Virus record (IMG/VR): IMGVR_UViG_3300021959_000338
Location: 1 to 25,810 of that record
DNA from: a virus
DNA: 25,810 bases
Direction: 5' to 3' (one strand)
Part shown: piece by piece, positions 6,940 through 14,338 of the stretch
Layout: each line of letters begins with the position of its first letter
How positions within the stretch are numbered: the stretch's first letter is position 1
The notes under the pieces: generated by a model
Told to the model about the DNA's origin: nothing
The model's database searches: none
Seen by the model: the letters and a program-made list of their open reading frames with translations, nothing else
Made by a program: the position numbers and the translations under genes

Positions 6940-7253
6940 TCGTCTTGCCCCGCGTTAAGGGCAGAGGCTAATACCTCACCACAAACCCGCATTGCATCAG
7001 CCAGCCCAGCATCCCAGACCGCCTTTTGAATATCCTTCATGGAGACATCATTGCCGCCACCCTTCACAATCGGATGAATTATGCCGCAAATTTCTGTTGT
7101 GGTAAGATCGCCCTCAGTGAGCTTTCCTAGAATTTTGATAATTCCGTATCCACAAAATGCCTCAATCCTCGCCAGCCCGTCCATTGTCACCCTTGAGTTC
7201 CAAGTTTTTTCGCCCAGCGTTATGAGCATTTCCCCGCGATTTGGGTTTGTCAT
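6909..7253 (-). CDS. Tail assembly chaperone (G-like), GTA-gp10 type
   Basis: The protein has 114 residues. It opens with NPNRGEMLITLGEKTWNSRV and continues GLARIEAFCGYGIIKIL, the pattern of the Phage_TAC_11/GTA tail chaperone family (a two-strand start with a conserved NxxRGE). It would coat the tape measure protein during tail assembly and not remain in the virion. A GGAAAG-type ribosome binding region lies before the ATG. Its first 92 nt overlap the end of the preceding small gene. Codons 105-107 (GAG GGA AAC) contain a slippery heptamer, so a minor product extended in the -1 frame is expected. Confidence 0.85.
   Translation of the reverse strand: MTNPNRGEMLITLGEKTWNSRVTMDGLARIEAFCGYGIIKILGKLTEGDLTTTEICGIIHPIVKGGGNDVSMKDIQKAVWDAGLADAMRVCGEVLASALNAGQDEGNEATAGAA
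6933..6939 (-). promoter_or_regulatory. Predicted -1 programmed ribosomal frameshift site (GGGAAAC)
   Basis: On the minus strand the sequence reads G GGA AAC in the zero frame, a canonical X-XXY-YYZ heptamer and one base different from lambda G/GT (GGGAAAG). It sits 7 codons before the zero-frame stop. Slippage by -1 enters the frame encoding the FPW-containing second chaperone domain, which lacks its own plausible start. Position between the tail tube and tape measure genes is that of this conserved tail frameshift. Confidence 0.8.
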
Positions 7254-7467
7254 GTTTCACTTCCTTTCCACCTATTAGAAGTTGTTCTCCGCGATCCAAC
7301 ACATCGGTCACGGTTTCTGCAATATATGATTTCCCCCCAGCCTTGAAATGTCCACCCACCTCAAGGCCACAGGAGAAAGCTACTGCAAATTCGTTTTGAG
7401 AATTTGATTTGGCCCAGCCAGAAATGGTTGAGCCATCAACCTCTATTTCAACACTGAGCCAACTCAT
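7162..7467 (-). CDS. Small protein of unknown function between tail tube and chaperone
   Basis: A 101-residue protein starting 2 nt after the tail tube stop. The first 70 residues look like a small beta domain (SVEIEVDGSTISGWAK, then GLEVGGHFKAGGKSYIAETV). The last 30 or so residues are polar and basic and are encoded in the 92-nt overlap with the chaperone start, so that tail may carry little structure or reflect a lost stop codon. Position suggests a tail accessory protein. Not recognised. Confidence 0.65.
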   Translation of the reverse strand: MSWLSVEIEVDGSTISGWAKSNSQNEFAVAFSCGLEVGGHFKAGGKSYIAETVTDVLDRGEQLLIGGKEVKHDKPKSRGNAHNAGRKNLELKGDNGRAGED

Positions 7468-7469
7468 TT

Positions 7470-7886
7470 TTAAGCCGCCGTAAACGCGAAGGTTCCAGCG
7501 CTCTCAAGGGTTAATGAATATGTGATTTCGCCGTTATACTCACCCGCATATTCAAGCGTGGCAATCATCATTGGGCCAGCGAATGTTCCGAAGTCTGGAA
7601 TGATCACATCAAAATCAACGAATGTTCCCGCTGTTCTTTGAGCGTCAAAAGCAGTGCGAACCGCTGCCTCTGATGCAGCATCTGTAAACACACCCGATCC
7701 AGAAACGCTAAATGACTGGACGCCGCCGCCCGCCAAAAGCTGTCTCAAGCCAGCGCTATCTTTGGTTGTTACATCAACCGCTTCATCGTTCATTGAAATT
7801 GAGGTTGAGCGCAACCCAGCAACAGTTGTTGCCGTGCCGCTAATATCAACCTTTAATAGCATTGCGGAGCCTTTTTGTGCCGCCAT
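7470..7886 (-). CDS. Major tail (tube) protein
   Basis: The protein has 138 residues. The sequence has the TP901-1/GTA-type tail tube pattern: a beta start with GSAMLLKVDISG, the central EAVDVTTKDSAGLRQLL loop (the D-T-T-K-D-S-A-G motif typical of this family), repeated Gly/Ser-rich strands, and an EYNGEITYSLTLESAG strand before the end. It would stack as hexameric rings to form the tail tube. An AGGAG motif precedes the ATG. It lies between the tail terminator and the chaperones, the standard order. Confidence 0.9.
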   Translation of the reverse strand: MAAQKGSAMLLKVDISGTATTVAGLRSTSISMNDEAVDVTTKDSAGLRQLLAGGGVQSFSVSGSGVFTDAASEAAVRTAFDAQRTAGTFVDFDVIIPDFGTFAGPMMIATLEYAGEYNGEITYSLTLESAGTFAFTAA

Positions 7887-7897
7887 GTTCTTTCTCC

Positions 7898-8305
7898 TTA
7901 GTTATCAAACACAATGGCGCGAAATCTCATGACCCCATGCCGCGTTATTCCATCAGGTTCTTCAAGGGTTGTGGCGAACTCTTGCCGTATGTTTACCAGT
8001 GAAGCACCTGACACAGTTATAGCAGCATTATGAAGGTTTTGGTAGACCTGTTCCATAATGTGCTTTATTTCATATCTGCCCCGATATTCAGACCAAACAT
8101 GAATGGTTAGTGTATGCTCCACCGCATCCACGGTTTTCGTGCCATCATTGATGGCGGTTTCTTCTCCAATATTGATATATGGCGCAGAAGTTCCCTCTGG
8201 AATATCATCATATACTGGTACGTCTGCAACGCTGGCACCAGATATGGTTGCATCGTTTAGCTTTGCGTATATCGCCTTTTGTAGGTTCCATGAGTGTAAC
8301 GCCAT
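7898..8305 (-). CDS. Tail terminator / tail completion protein (DUF3168-like)
   Basis: The protein has 135 residues: helix LQKAIYAKLNDA, then VPVYDDIPEGTSAPYINIGEE, followed by TLTIHVWSEYRGRYEIKHIMEQVYQNLHN and a closing beta strand VMRFRAIVFDN. This succession (short helix, P-Y-x-x-x-G loop, HVWS strand, long helix) is characteristic of DUF3168 tail terminators, which cap the tail tube and bind the head connector. It starts next to the stop of the HK97 gp10-like gene. Confidence 0.9.
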   Translation of the reverse strand: MALHSWNLQKAIYAKLNDATISGASVADVPVYDDIPEGTSAPYINIGEETAINDGTKTVDAVEHTLTIHVWSEYRGRYEIKHIMEQVYQNLHNAAITVSGASLVNIRQEFATTLEEPDGITRHGVMRFRAIVFDN

Positions 8306-8716
8306 TTAAACGCCCCTTGACCGCAAACGTGCAAACATTCTTCTGATCTTCGGCCTGTTTTCCTCAAGTGCTGGTTGAAGATATGGCCTAGCGCCCATCT
8401 TGCTTGTTCCAAACTCAAGGAAGCCAGAGTAATCTGCGCGACTTTCAACAGCGCCGCCAAATTTATCCGCATCTAAAACCATAAAAATGTTGTTTGCGAG
8501 AAATCCAGTATCAGAGTTTGGAGGATTACCAGCAACGGAGGCGGTGTGCTTACCATAAGTTCTACCCTTACTTTGGTGTTGCTGTATGCTTGTTTTCGCA
8601 GTGTTCATGGTATCTTGGACGCCAGACGCTATAATGTTTTTAACGACAGAAGCATATTTGGCCTCGACCTTAGCATATTTTGGCGCTCTCGTTACCCTTG
8701 TCTTAATGCCTGTCAT
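8306..8716 (-). CDS. HK97 gp10-like head-tail/tail completion protein
   Basis: The protein has 136 residues. A basic helical N-terminus is followed by a strand region with NPPNSDTGFLANN (the P-x-x-x-T-G-x-L-x-x-S/N element of this family) and YSGFLEFGTSKMGARPYLQPAL, the hallmark Y-x-x-x-L-E-F-G-T-x-x-M-x-A-R-P-F/Y motif of HK97 gp10-type proteins. These proteins act in joining or completing the head-tail interface. ATGA overlap with the upstream adaptor gene. Confidence 0.9.
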   Translation of the reverse strand: MTGIKTRVTRAPKYAKVEAKYASVVKNIIASGVQDTMNTAKTSIQQHQSKGRTYGKHTASVAGNPPNSDTGFLANNIFMVLDADKFGGAVESRADYSGFLEFGTSKMGARPYLQPALEENRPKIRRMFARLRSRGV

Positions 8717-9060
8717 GAGGCTACCCCTTCCTCACAATCAAGATCAAGGAACTTAAACCTATTGTCCACATTCAAAACCCCATTGATCGTGAAGGTTCTT
8801 GTGGTTTGAACGCCGTTGCGGCGGTATGTTTGAACCAAGCGATTGGCGGTTGTTAAATCTGTTCTGTACCGAACGCGCACCGTGCTTCGAAGGGCATCCC
8901 TTAGCTTATCTGCAAATACCGCCTCATTCGAAGATTGCGGTGTTATGCTTGCGAAAACAGTAGCCACCTTTGTCCAAGCGATGGACGATCCACCGCCCTG
9001 ATCTGAGGTTCTTGTCGCGGCTTGTAGTTCAAGCCTATTTCGCATATTCCCGATGGACAT
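8713..9060 (-). CDS. Head-tail adaptor / joining protein
   Basis: The protein has 115 residues and begins with IGNMRNRLELQAATRTSDQGGGS, then WTKVATVFASITP. The start with R-x-R-(L/V)-x-(L/F)-Q and the D-x-x-G-G-x-x-x-x-W segment mark the phage head-tail joining (SPP1 gp16-like) family. It would sit between the portal-proximal connector ring and the tail. It begins directly after the stop of the connector gene. Confidence 0.88.
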   Translation of the reverse strand: MSIGNMRNRLELQAATRTSDQGGGSSIAWTKVATVFASITPQSSNEAVFADKLRDALRSTVRVRYRTDLTTANRLVQTYRRNGVQTTRTFTINGVLNVDNRFKFLDLDCEEGVAS

Positions 9061-10071
9061 TTAGCCGATCCCCGCCCTGACCATTCCCTTGTATGGTGTA
9101 GAACTAAATCGCATTATTTGATATGGCTGCAAAAGCTGGGTTAAGAGCTTAGGAGGCTGCGGAGGGGGGAACCTTTCAAAGTCTCCGCGATGCTCATACA
9201 TGAAAGCGCAATACTGCATCATGGCGATCCTAATAGGCTCTGGGACGCTTTGAGTGGTTGTGCCATACCCAACGGTAAAAGTTATCTTCAAGGCATTAGC
9301 AGCCCGTAATTCTGTCGGGTATGACCCGCCATCTCTAAGAATAACGCGGGCTGGCTCCCTGATCGTGTCAACATAATAATTCTTAGCGGGCCAAACGGTT
9401 TCTACATCTTGATCCGTTATGGTCAAAGCCCCGCCCATATTGCTGTGATTTCCGCAATAATAATAAAGAGCATCGGGAGCGCTCGCATCAACGGTAATCT
9501 CTGTGTAAGAACCAGCGCTTCCCGCAGTTCCGCTGAACGTTACGCCAGTTGTATATTCATTCCCGCCGCCGTGCGTTCCATGCTCCGCTGTTGAAAACTT
9601 AAACGGATGGCTAGAATTTGACGCATCGTCTTGCTTGAACCTATATGTAGAACCGCGCTTGAGGGTTAAGGTAGGCTGAGAAGCACCATCAATTACAATA
9701 ACGCCGCCCGCTACAGTAACGGCATATTCTAAATCTTCCGCATCTCCATCATTATAATATTTAATATCTGAAACAGCGATTGCGGGAGCTAAGGCTAACT
9801 CAATGTGGTTTTGATAATTGACAATATCGGGGCCAGTTTTCCAGCCTTCCCACAACGGCATATCAACAGGAACGAACCCATCCATCCATTGCTGCATGGT
9901 GCGAGTTATGAGCGCTCGCCCTGTGTAATTTTCAGCCCACTCCCGCGCCGCAATGATAAGGCTCATCACAAGGGTTTCATCTACATCATCGTCGAGCCTC
10001 AAGCTATCTCGCGTTTCAATAACAGTAAGCGGCTCTCTTGCGGGCTGGGTTTCTACGACTAATCCACTCAT
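9061..10071 (-). CDS. gp6-like head-tail connector with inserted cupredoxin-like domain
   Basis: The protein has 336 residues. Residues 1-110 and 228-336 form the usual gp6-like connector: RLDDDVDETLVMSLIIAARE and WAENYTGRALITRTMQQWMDGF, later WPAKNYYVDT-REPARVILR, and the helical PEPIRIAMMQYCAFMYEHRGD end. Between them, residues about 118-219 form a separate beta domain with SHPFKFST (His155) and YYYCGNHSNMGG (Cys206, His209, Met212). His, Cys, His and Met are the ligands of a type 1 copper site, and their order matches cupredoxins. Typical connectors of this type are about 180-200 residues, so the insert accounts for the extra length. It sits in a surface loop between two connector strands. 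Metal binding is inferred. ATGA overlap with the BppU-like gene. Confidence 0.85.
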   Translation of the reverse strand: MSGLVVETQPAREPLTVIETRDSLRLDDDVDETLVMSLIIAAREWAENYTGRALITRTMQQWMDGFVPVDMPLWEGWKTGPDIVNYQNHIELALAPAIAVSDIKYYNDGDAEDLEYAVTVAGGVIVIDGASQPTLTLKRGSTYRFKQDDASNSSHPFKFSTAEHGTHGGGNEYTTGVTFSGTAGSAGSYTEITVDASAPDALYYYCGNHSNMGGALTITDQDVETVWPAKNYYVDTIREPARVILRDGGSYPTELRAANALKITFTVGYGTTTQSVPEPIRIAMMQYCAFMYEHRGDFERFPPPQPPKLLTQLLQPYQIMRFSSTPYKGMVRAGIG

Positions 10072-10391
10072 GATATATCATCCGTTACTGTGATCCTGAT
10101 AAAATCAGAATTTGGGAATGTTTCAATCTTTCCATCAGAAAAAGTTATCTGAAACTCAGCCTCATAAGATCCTATTGTATCCGTATCAGCCGCGACCCAC
10201 TCATATCTAACCTGACCACCATCCGCATTATGGATGATTGCGGCGGCGCTTGTTTTAACCGTAGTTTGCCCAACGGCTCGCATCTTAAAAACTGCGCTTG
10301 CGCCAGTAAGAGACACGACAGCATCATTGCCATCTTTAAGGGTAACAAGAATGATTGGTGCTGTATCGTTCTGCTTAATGTAAAAAGCCAT
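10068..10391 (-). CDS. BppU N-terminal-like domain protein
   Basis: The protein has 107 residues with an immunoglobulin-like beta pattern: FYIKQNDTAPIILVTLKDG at the start, VSLTGASAVFKMRAVG in the middle, then VRYEWVAADTDTIGSYEAEF and TFPNSDFIRITV. The D-T-x-P-x-x-x-x-L-x-D-G start, the F-x-M strand and the G-x-Y-x-A-E-F strand are those of the BppU N-terminal family, which attaches receptor-binding fibres to baseplates in lactococcal phages. Here it stands alone between a repeat protein and the connector. The role as an adaptor for a fibre is inference. Confidence 0.78.
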   Translation of the reverse strand: MAFYIKQNDTAPIILVTLKDGNDAVVSLTGASAVFKMRAVGQTTVKTSAAAIIHNADGGQVRYEWVAADTDTIGSYEAEFQITFSDGKIETFPNSDFIRITVTDDIS

Positions 10392-10443
10392 TCGCTGCGT
10401 CCATTAGTTTCTAGCCGCATCCTACACGAAAACATTGTATAAG

Positions 10444-12012
10444 TTAAGCGGCTTCGTTGACCTCGTTTGCTTGGGAAACAATGGCTGAATTTTTAGAGCC
10501 GCTTTCTATTACGATATTTTGAGAAAGAGGTTCAATTACAATATTTTCGCTATCCCTTTCATCGGCATATCTACCTATGCCCGCATCAAACAAAAGATCA
10601 GGGATAATCGGAGCGCCCGTTGTAATGTTATTGGCTAAAAGAATATGCAATTGCCCAAAGGCCGTGCTTGGTACGCTAGGAGCGCCCGTTGATATATTTG
10701 CAGTAGTAAACCCGTAAATAAAGTTTGGATTAATCTGGGGAACGCTAGGCGCTCCTGTGGTTATTCCTTGCCCGCCTAGAATATGGGTCTGGTTTAGAAC
10801 ACCGCTATCAATAACGGGAGCGCCAGTTGTTATATCTGGCGTTGTGAAGATATGATTTTGAACGACTGCAATATTTGGAACGCTAGGAGCGCCCGTTGTG
10901 ACGTCTGGGGTTGTAAGGATATGCACTTGTTCAATAAGGGTAAAACCGACAACAGCTGGGTCTGTCGCAAAGCCTTGCGGGGTTATGACATGGTTCTGAG
11001 ATATAGCCGCCGTTCCAAGCGTAGGATCGCCCGCATTGAAGCCTTCACCGACAAGAATATGTGTTTGATTAATTAATGCCGTTCCTAAGACTGGGTTTCC
11101 TGATGTTAAATCTGCCCCAAGCAACTGATGATCTTGCGCTATAGTGGCGGCTCCAAGAACAGGCGCACCAGTATTGAGATTGGGCGCGTCAAAGCTTTCT
11201 TCCTCAGACATCGTGCAATTATCAACAACGGGCGTTCCCGTCGAAACATCTGCCGTAGATAGGACATGCGTTTGATTTATGGCCGTATTCGCAACAGTCG
11301 CCGCCCCGGTAGTTATAGTGCTTGGGGTTATTACATGACCTTGATCTAACGCCGTAGAGCCAACGGTAGGCGCACCCGTATTAAATCCCGTTCCGCTCAA
11401 GATATGACCCTGAGTTATCCCTGCGGTTCCTACGTCGGGCGCACCCGCATCTAAATCATTACCAGCTAAGACATGATCTTGCGAAATAGCAGTCAAGGGA
11501 ACTAATACGGCCCCCGTGCTTATCGTTTGAGGCGAAATAACATGATCTTGATTTATGGTTGTATTTCCAACCGTAGGCGCACCTGTTGTAACATCACCAG
11601 CTAAAAGGGGGGTTATAAGGGTAAGGGTTGTTTGGCCTATGGAAACTGCGCCAGTCGTTATAACGGTTGCGTTAAGAATATGCTTTTGAACAAGGGTGAT
11701 ATGAGGAACAATCGGCGCACCAGTAAATAGATTTGCCGTGTCAAAGGTTTCATCCTCTGCCATGTTCGCCGTTGGAACATCGGGAGCGCCCGCTGTAATA
11801 TCCTGCGGCTCAAGGATTTGGTTTCCAGCTATTAAAGGCGCACCAAGAACAGGAACTCCCGTTGTAATGCCATCAGCACCTAGAACATGATTTTGAGAAA
11901 TAGCCGTTGTCGCAACGCTAGGCGCGGCGGTTGTAATTGATTGACCGCCCAAAACATAAAGATGGGTAGCTGCGGAAAATGGCTGCGTACTAAATGGATT
12001 TAAAGCGTTCAT
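10444..12012 (-). CDS. Protein of twenty tandem 23-residue repeats, probable fibre or decoration protein
   Basis: The protein has 522 residues. After a 25-residue head come 19 complete repeats of exactly 23 residues without gaps (residues 26-462) and a partial twentieth. The unit reads approximately (I/V/L/F)-T-T-G-A-P-x-V-x-x-T-x-I-x-Q-x-H-(V/I)-L-x-x-x-x, with Gly-Ala-Pro and a central His highly conserved. Two units (3 and 11) replace the His segment with an acidic ED/EE-ETF or EE-ESF variant eight units apart. The C-terminus has three 9-residue units around NIVIE, NIVIE and NSAIV. No Cys except one. The regular period suggests a beta-solenoid shaft. Its place between the modification enzymes and BppU-like gene fits a baseplate fibre; function is inferred. 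Confidence 0.75.
   Translation of the reverse strand: MNALNPFSTQPFSAATHLYVLGGQSITTAAPSVATTAISQNHVLGADGITTGVPVLGAPLIAGNQILEPQDITAGAPDVPTANMAEDETFDTANLFTGAPIVPHITLVQKHILNATVITTGAVSIGQTTLTLITPLLAGDVTTGAPTVGNTTINQDHVISPQTISTGAVLVPLTAISQDHVLAGNDLDAGAPDVGTAGITQGHILSGTGFNTGAPTVGSTALDQGHVITPSTITTGAATVANTAINQTHVLSTADVSTGTPVVDNCTMSEEESFDAPNLNTGAPVLGAATIAQDHQLLGADLTSGNPVLGTALINQTHILVGEGFNAGDPTLGTAAISQNHVITPQGFATDPAVVGFTLIEQVHILTTPDVTTGAPSVPNIAVVQNHIFTTPDITTGAPVIDSGVLNQTHILGGQGITTGAPSVPQINPNFIYGFTTANISTGAPSVPSTAFGQLHILLANNITTGAPIIPDLLFDAGIGRYADERDSENIVIEPLSQNIVIESGSKNSAIVSQANEVNEAA
10627..11937 (-). repeat. Tandem 69-nt (23-codon) repeat array inside the repeat protein gene
   Basis: Nineteen consecutive in-frame units of 69 nt encode the 23-residue motif. 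DNA identity between units is only moderate, whereas the amino-acid pattern and period are kept exactly, so the array looks old and under selection at the protein level rather than freshly amplified. Confidence 0.8.
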
Positions 12013-12044
12013 GGCAAACCTCTATTTTCCGCACCATATCAAAT

Positions 12045-13787
12045 TTATATGTTTACGTCACCCTGATAGCGACTTGTCCACATGGTCAAAGAATACTTCA
12101 CACCAGATTTCAAGGGATTGACCTTGTGCCCGTGCGTGACTGCGCTTGGAAATAGGATGCAATGCCCCAAGGGAACATTGATATTTGAAAAGTTTTGGTG
12201 CGGGAAAATCAATTCCGCGCCCTCATAATCTTCGTTTAGCTTTACGCTTCCAGTAACCAAAGAAGCATCGGTATGAAACCCAAGGCTGGTTTGAGTGTCC
12301 ATCGCATAACGCATAGCAAAAGCATCCCTCAAACCTATGTGTTCCATTGGGGTCCATTTACTTTCTGCAATCTTTCCTAGATGGTCTTTCCACGCTTTCT
12401 CAAGCTCTGCCCACAGCCCAAGCTTGTCGGCCCTAATCTCTTGCGCGGGGAACTTATCACCCGCCATTTGGCCCCATCCACCTACTGCCTCAGATTTCTC
12501 AATTATATCTCTGCATTGCGCCTCTGACAAAAAAGGAACGACAAGAATATCTTTTGCGACCTCATCATAACTAAAAGAATTAACTGTTGGGCTTTCAATA
12601 GCGTTTTGAATGTATCCAAACTTATCCGCTAACGAATTAAACCTAGCCTTTGCATCATCGCCGCCATTGCCATGATAAATGCAGGGGCAACACATCCCGT
12701 TAGATATTTGCTGACCGTCATAGCTTACCTCATCATCGCACTGGAAAATATATCCCTCATGGTCAAGCTTTACGTTTAGCCCATTAGCCCCAAGAAACCG
12801 TTTCTGTATCCATAGTTGATCGTCTTGGTCATTCGCTACGATCTCGCTAAAGAAGTGATTGAGCCGCGCTACCTTCCCCATATAAACGCCGCTGTTGAGA
12901 TATTTGTATGGCGTTGGCGTCATGGGGAACTGTGGGGCTATTGTCGGCTCAGGCCAGCAAGATTTTTCTGCTGCAAATAAAATATCGCAATCAAAGCCAT
13001 CAAAACGCTCTTTGATCGAATGAATGTTATCTGTAAATAAAACATCATACCCATCAACGAAAAGAACCGTATCCTCATCAGGTAAGGTTTGAATATGACT
13101 GCGAACAAGGTTGATCTTGTGACCCCCGCCCTGCCCTTCCATCGTGCCGCCGCCCCACTCGACGCCGCGTCCTAGATTTAGATATGTTATGCCGTGGCGC
13201 TTGGCTGATTGCTCAAGACCCCACATTTTGTTTTCATCCGTTCCAACAGTAATAATATGAGTTTGCATTGATCCACCTTCAATTTCGCTTGGCCTTACTG
13301 ACCGTGGTATTTGTTTAACAAGTTCTGGCGCGTAAAAATAGTTAAAAGAATTTTTTAGCTTTAAGGGCAACCATTCATCGGCTGGGATAATATTCTCCGC
13401 GAACCCCTCGCATAACATGGCAGCGGTCTTTGACGTTATAGCGTAAGCGTGAGCATTGTACCAATAGCCAAGGCTGTTCTCCCTATGGCCTAGCCAAACG
13501 CTATCATGAGACTTTAAAAGCCCATCAATCTCAGAGACATCAAAAGAAGAAAAAACCGCATCTTCCTCAAGCACGATCCCCGCAACGCCAGAAGAAGCAA
13601 TCTTTTGCCACACGCGAAAATGGCTCACTGAGCAACCAAATTCAGTTTCAAGCAAACCTCGCCCTAGAAGTGGGTCAACCCACGCTCTATCGGGCTTACA
13701 TCCGCTCTCTGCTATTATTTGCGCCCAATCTTTCCCCCTCGCGTCAAAAGCATCGCCGTGAAGGGAGATTTGGTAGACTATTGCCAC
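12045..13787 (-). CDS. Trifunctional collagen-modifying enzyme: GT25 + PLOD-type glycosyltransferase + lysyl hydroxylase
   Basis: The protein has 580 residues and three domains. (1) About 1-160, GT25, the family of collagen galactosyltransferases: GCSVSHFRVW (51-60), GIVLEEDAVF (70-79) and IPADEWL. (2) About 174-392, a glycosyltransferase like that of animal PLOD lysyl hydroxylases: EGQGGGHKINLVRS, VLFVDGYDVLF with metal-binding Asp245/Asp248, AEKSCWPE, YKYLNSGVYMG, LDHEGYIFQ and YHGNG with His372. (3) About 408-572, Fe(II)/2OG lysyl-hydroxylase domain: FHTDAS (His505, Asp507), THGHKV (His554) and Lys564 ten residues later, replacing the usual Arg. Together these could hydroxylate lysine, add galactose, then glucose. 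GTG start, with a 10-nt overlap with the upstream oxygenase; the GT25 fold begins at once, so no later start fits. Probable substrate: the collagen fibre encoded 3 kb upstream. Domain calls are strong; activity and sugars are inferred. Confidence 0.88.
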   Translation of the reverse strand: MAIVYQISLHGDAFDARGKDWAQIIAESGCKPDRAWVDPLLGRGLLETEFGCSVSHFRVWQKIASSGVAGIVLEEDAVFSSFDVSEIDGLLKSHDSVWLGHRENSLGYWYNAHAYAITSKTAAMLCEGFAENIIPADEWLPLKLKNSFNYFYAPELVKQIPRSVRPSEIEGGSMQTHIITVGTDENKMWGLEQSAKRHGITYLNLGRGVEWGGGTMEGQGGGHKINLVRSHIQTLPDEDTVLFVDGYDVLFTDNIHSIKERFDGFDCDILFAAEKSCWPEPTIAPQFPMTPTPYKYLNSGVYMGKVARLNHFFSEIVANDQDDQLWIQKRFLGANGLNVKLDHEGYIFQCDDEVSYDGQQISNGMCCPCIYHGNGGDDAKARFNSLADKFGYIQNAIESPTVNSFSYDEVAKDILVVPFLSEAQCRDIIEKSEAVGGWGQMAGDKFPAQEIRADKLGLWAELEKAWKDHLGKIAESKWTPMEHIGLRDAFAMRYAMDTQTSLGFHTDASLVTGSVKLNEDYEGAELIFPHQNFSNINVPLGHCILFPSAVTHGHKVNPLKSGVKYSLTMWTSRYQGDVNI

Positions 13788-14320
13788 CTTGGGCCTTCAA
13801 ACCATGCAACAAGGCTTTTCCTTGTGCCGCTTGTAATAGGCAAAACTCTGTGCTGCAAATAGCTTGGGAAAACTAGAACTGTTCCCTTGAGGCGAGATGA
13901 GGCATCTGGGGTTTGGCATTCTGCAAACTCAAAGCCCCCGCCCTCATATTCGCTTGTGTCTGAAAGCTGAACCGTAACGCTTAACTTTCTATCTCTCGCC
14001 TCGTTGCCATCCCAATTTACATCTATGTGCCAATCATAATGACCGCCTTTAGTAGCGTGATATTCTGTAAATTGAATGTCGCAAATATTTTCTACTTGAA
14101 AATGGAAGGCGTTTTCGTTTGCAGCCGTAACATACCTCCAAAGAATATCTTGAACGGCCTTATTGCCGCTCAACCAAGCAACATCGCTTGATCTTACACT
14201 TGTATCCGCGTTGTTAAAAGTTGTTGCCGCTTGTGTGTTAAGCTTAGAAGCCTCCGTAAAGATCGTTGATAAGTCTGGAGCGGATAACCCGCCAGCCCAC
14301 ATTTGCCAATTCTGTCGCAT
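13778..14320 (-). CDS. Fe(II)/2-oxoglutarate dioxygenase, PKHD/prolyl-4-hydroxylase-like
   Basis: The protein has 180 residues. The double-stranded beta-helix core has HYDWHID with iron ligands His98 and Asp100, LSVTVQLSDTSEYEGGGFEF, VLVFPSYLQHRV with distal His157, and TRKSLVAWF with 2OG-binding Arg167, exactly ten residues after the His. This is the PKHD-type hydroxylase pattern, which includes prolyl hydroxylases and many phage enzymes. It lies between the fibre-assembly genes and the lysyl-hydroxylase fusion. Proline in the fibre's collagen occurs only in X positions, whereas animal prolyl-4-hydroxylase acts on Y positions, so the target may be X-proline, another residue or another protein. 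Family assignment is firm; substrate unknown. Confidence 0.88.
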   Translation of the reverse strand: MRQNWQMWAGGLSAPDLSTIFTEASKLNTQAATTFNNADTSVRSSDVAWLSGNKAVQDILWRYVTAANENAFHFQVENICDIQFTEYHATKGGHYDWHIDVNWDGNEARDRKLSVTVQLSDTSEYEGGGFEFAECQTPDASSRLKGTVLVFPSYLQHRVLPITSGTRKSLVAWFEGPRWQ

Positions 14321-14338
14321 GATCCACCTTTGCGATAT

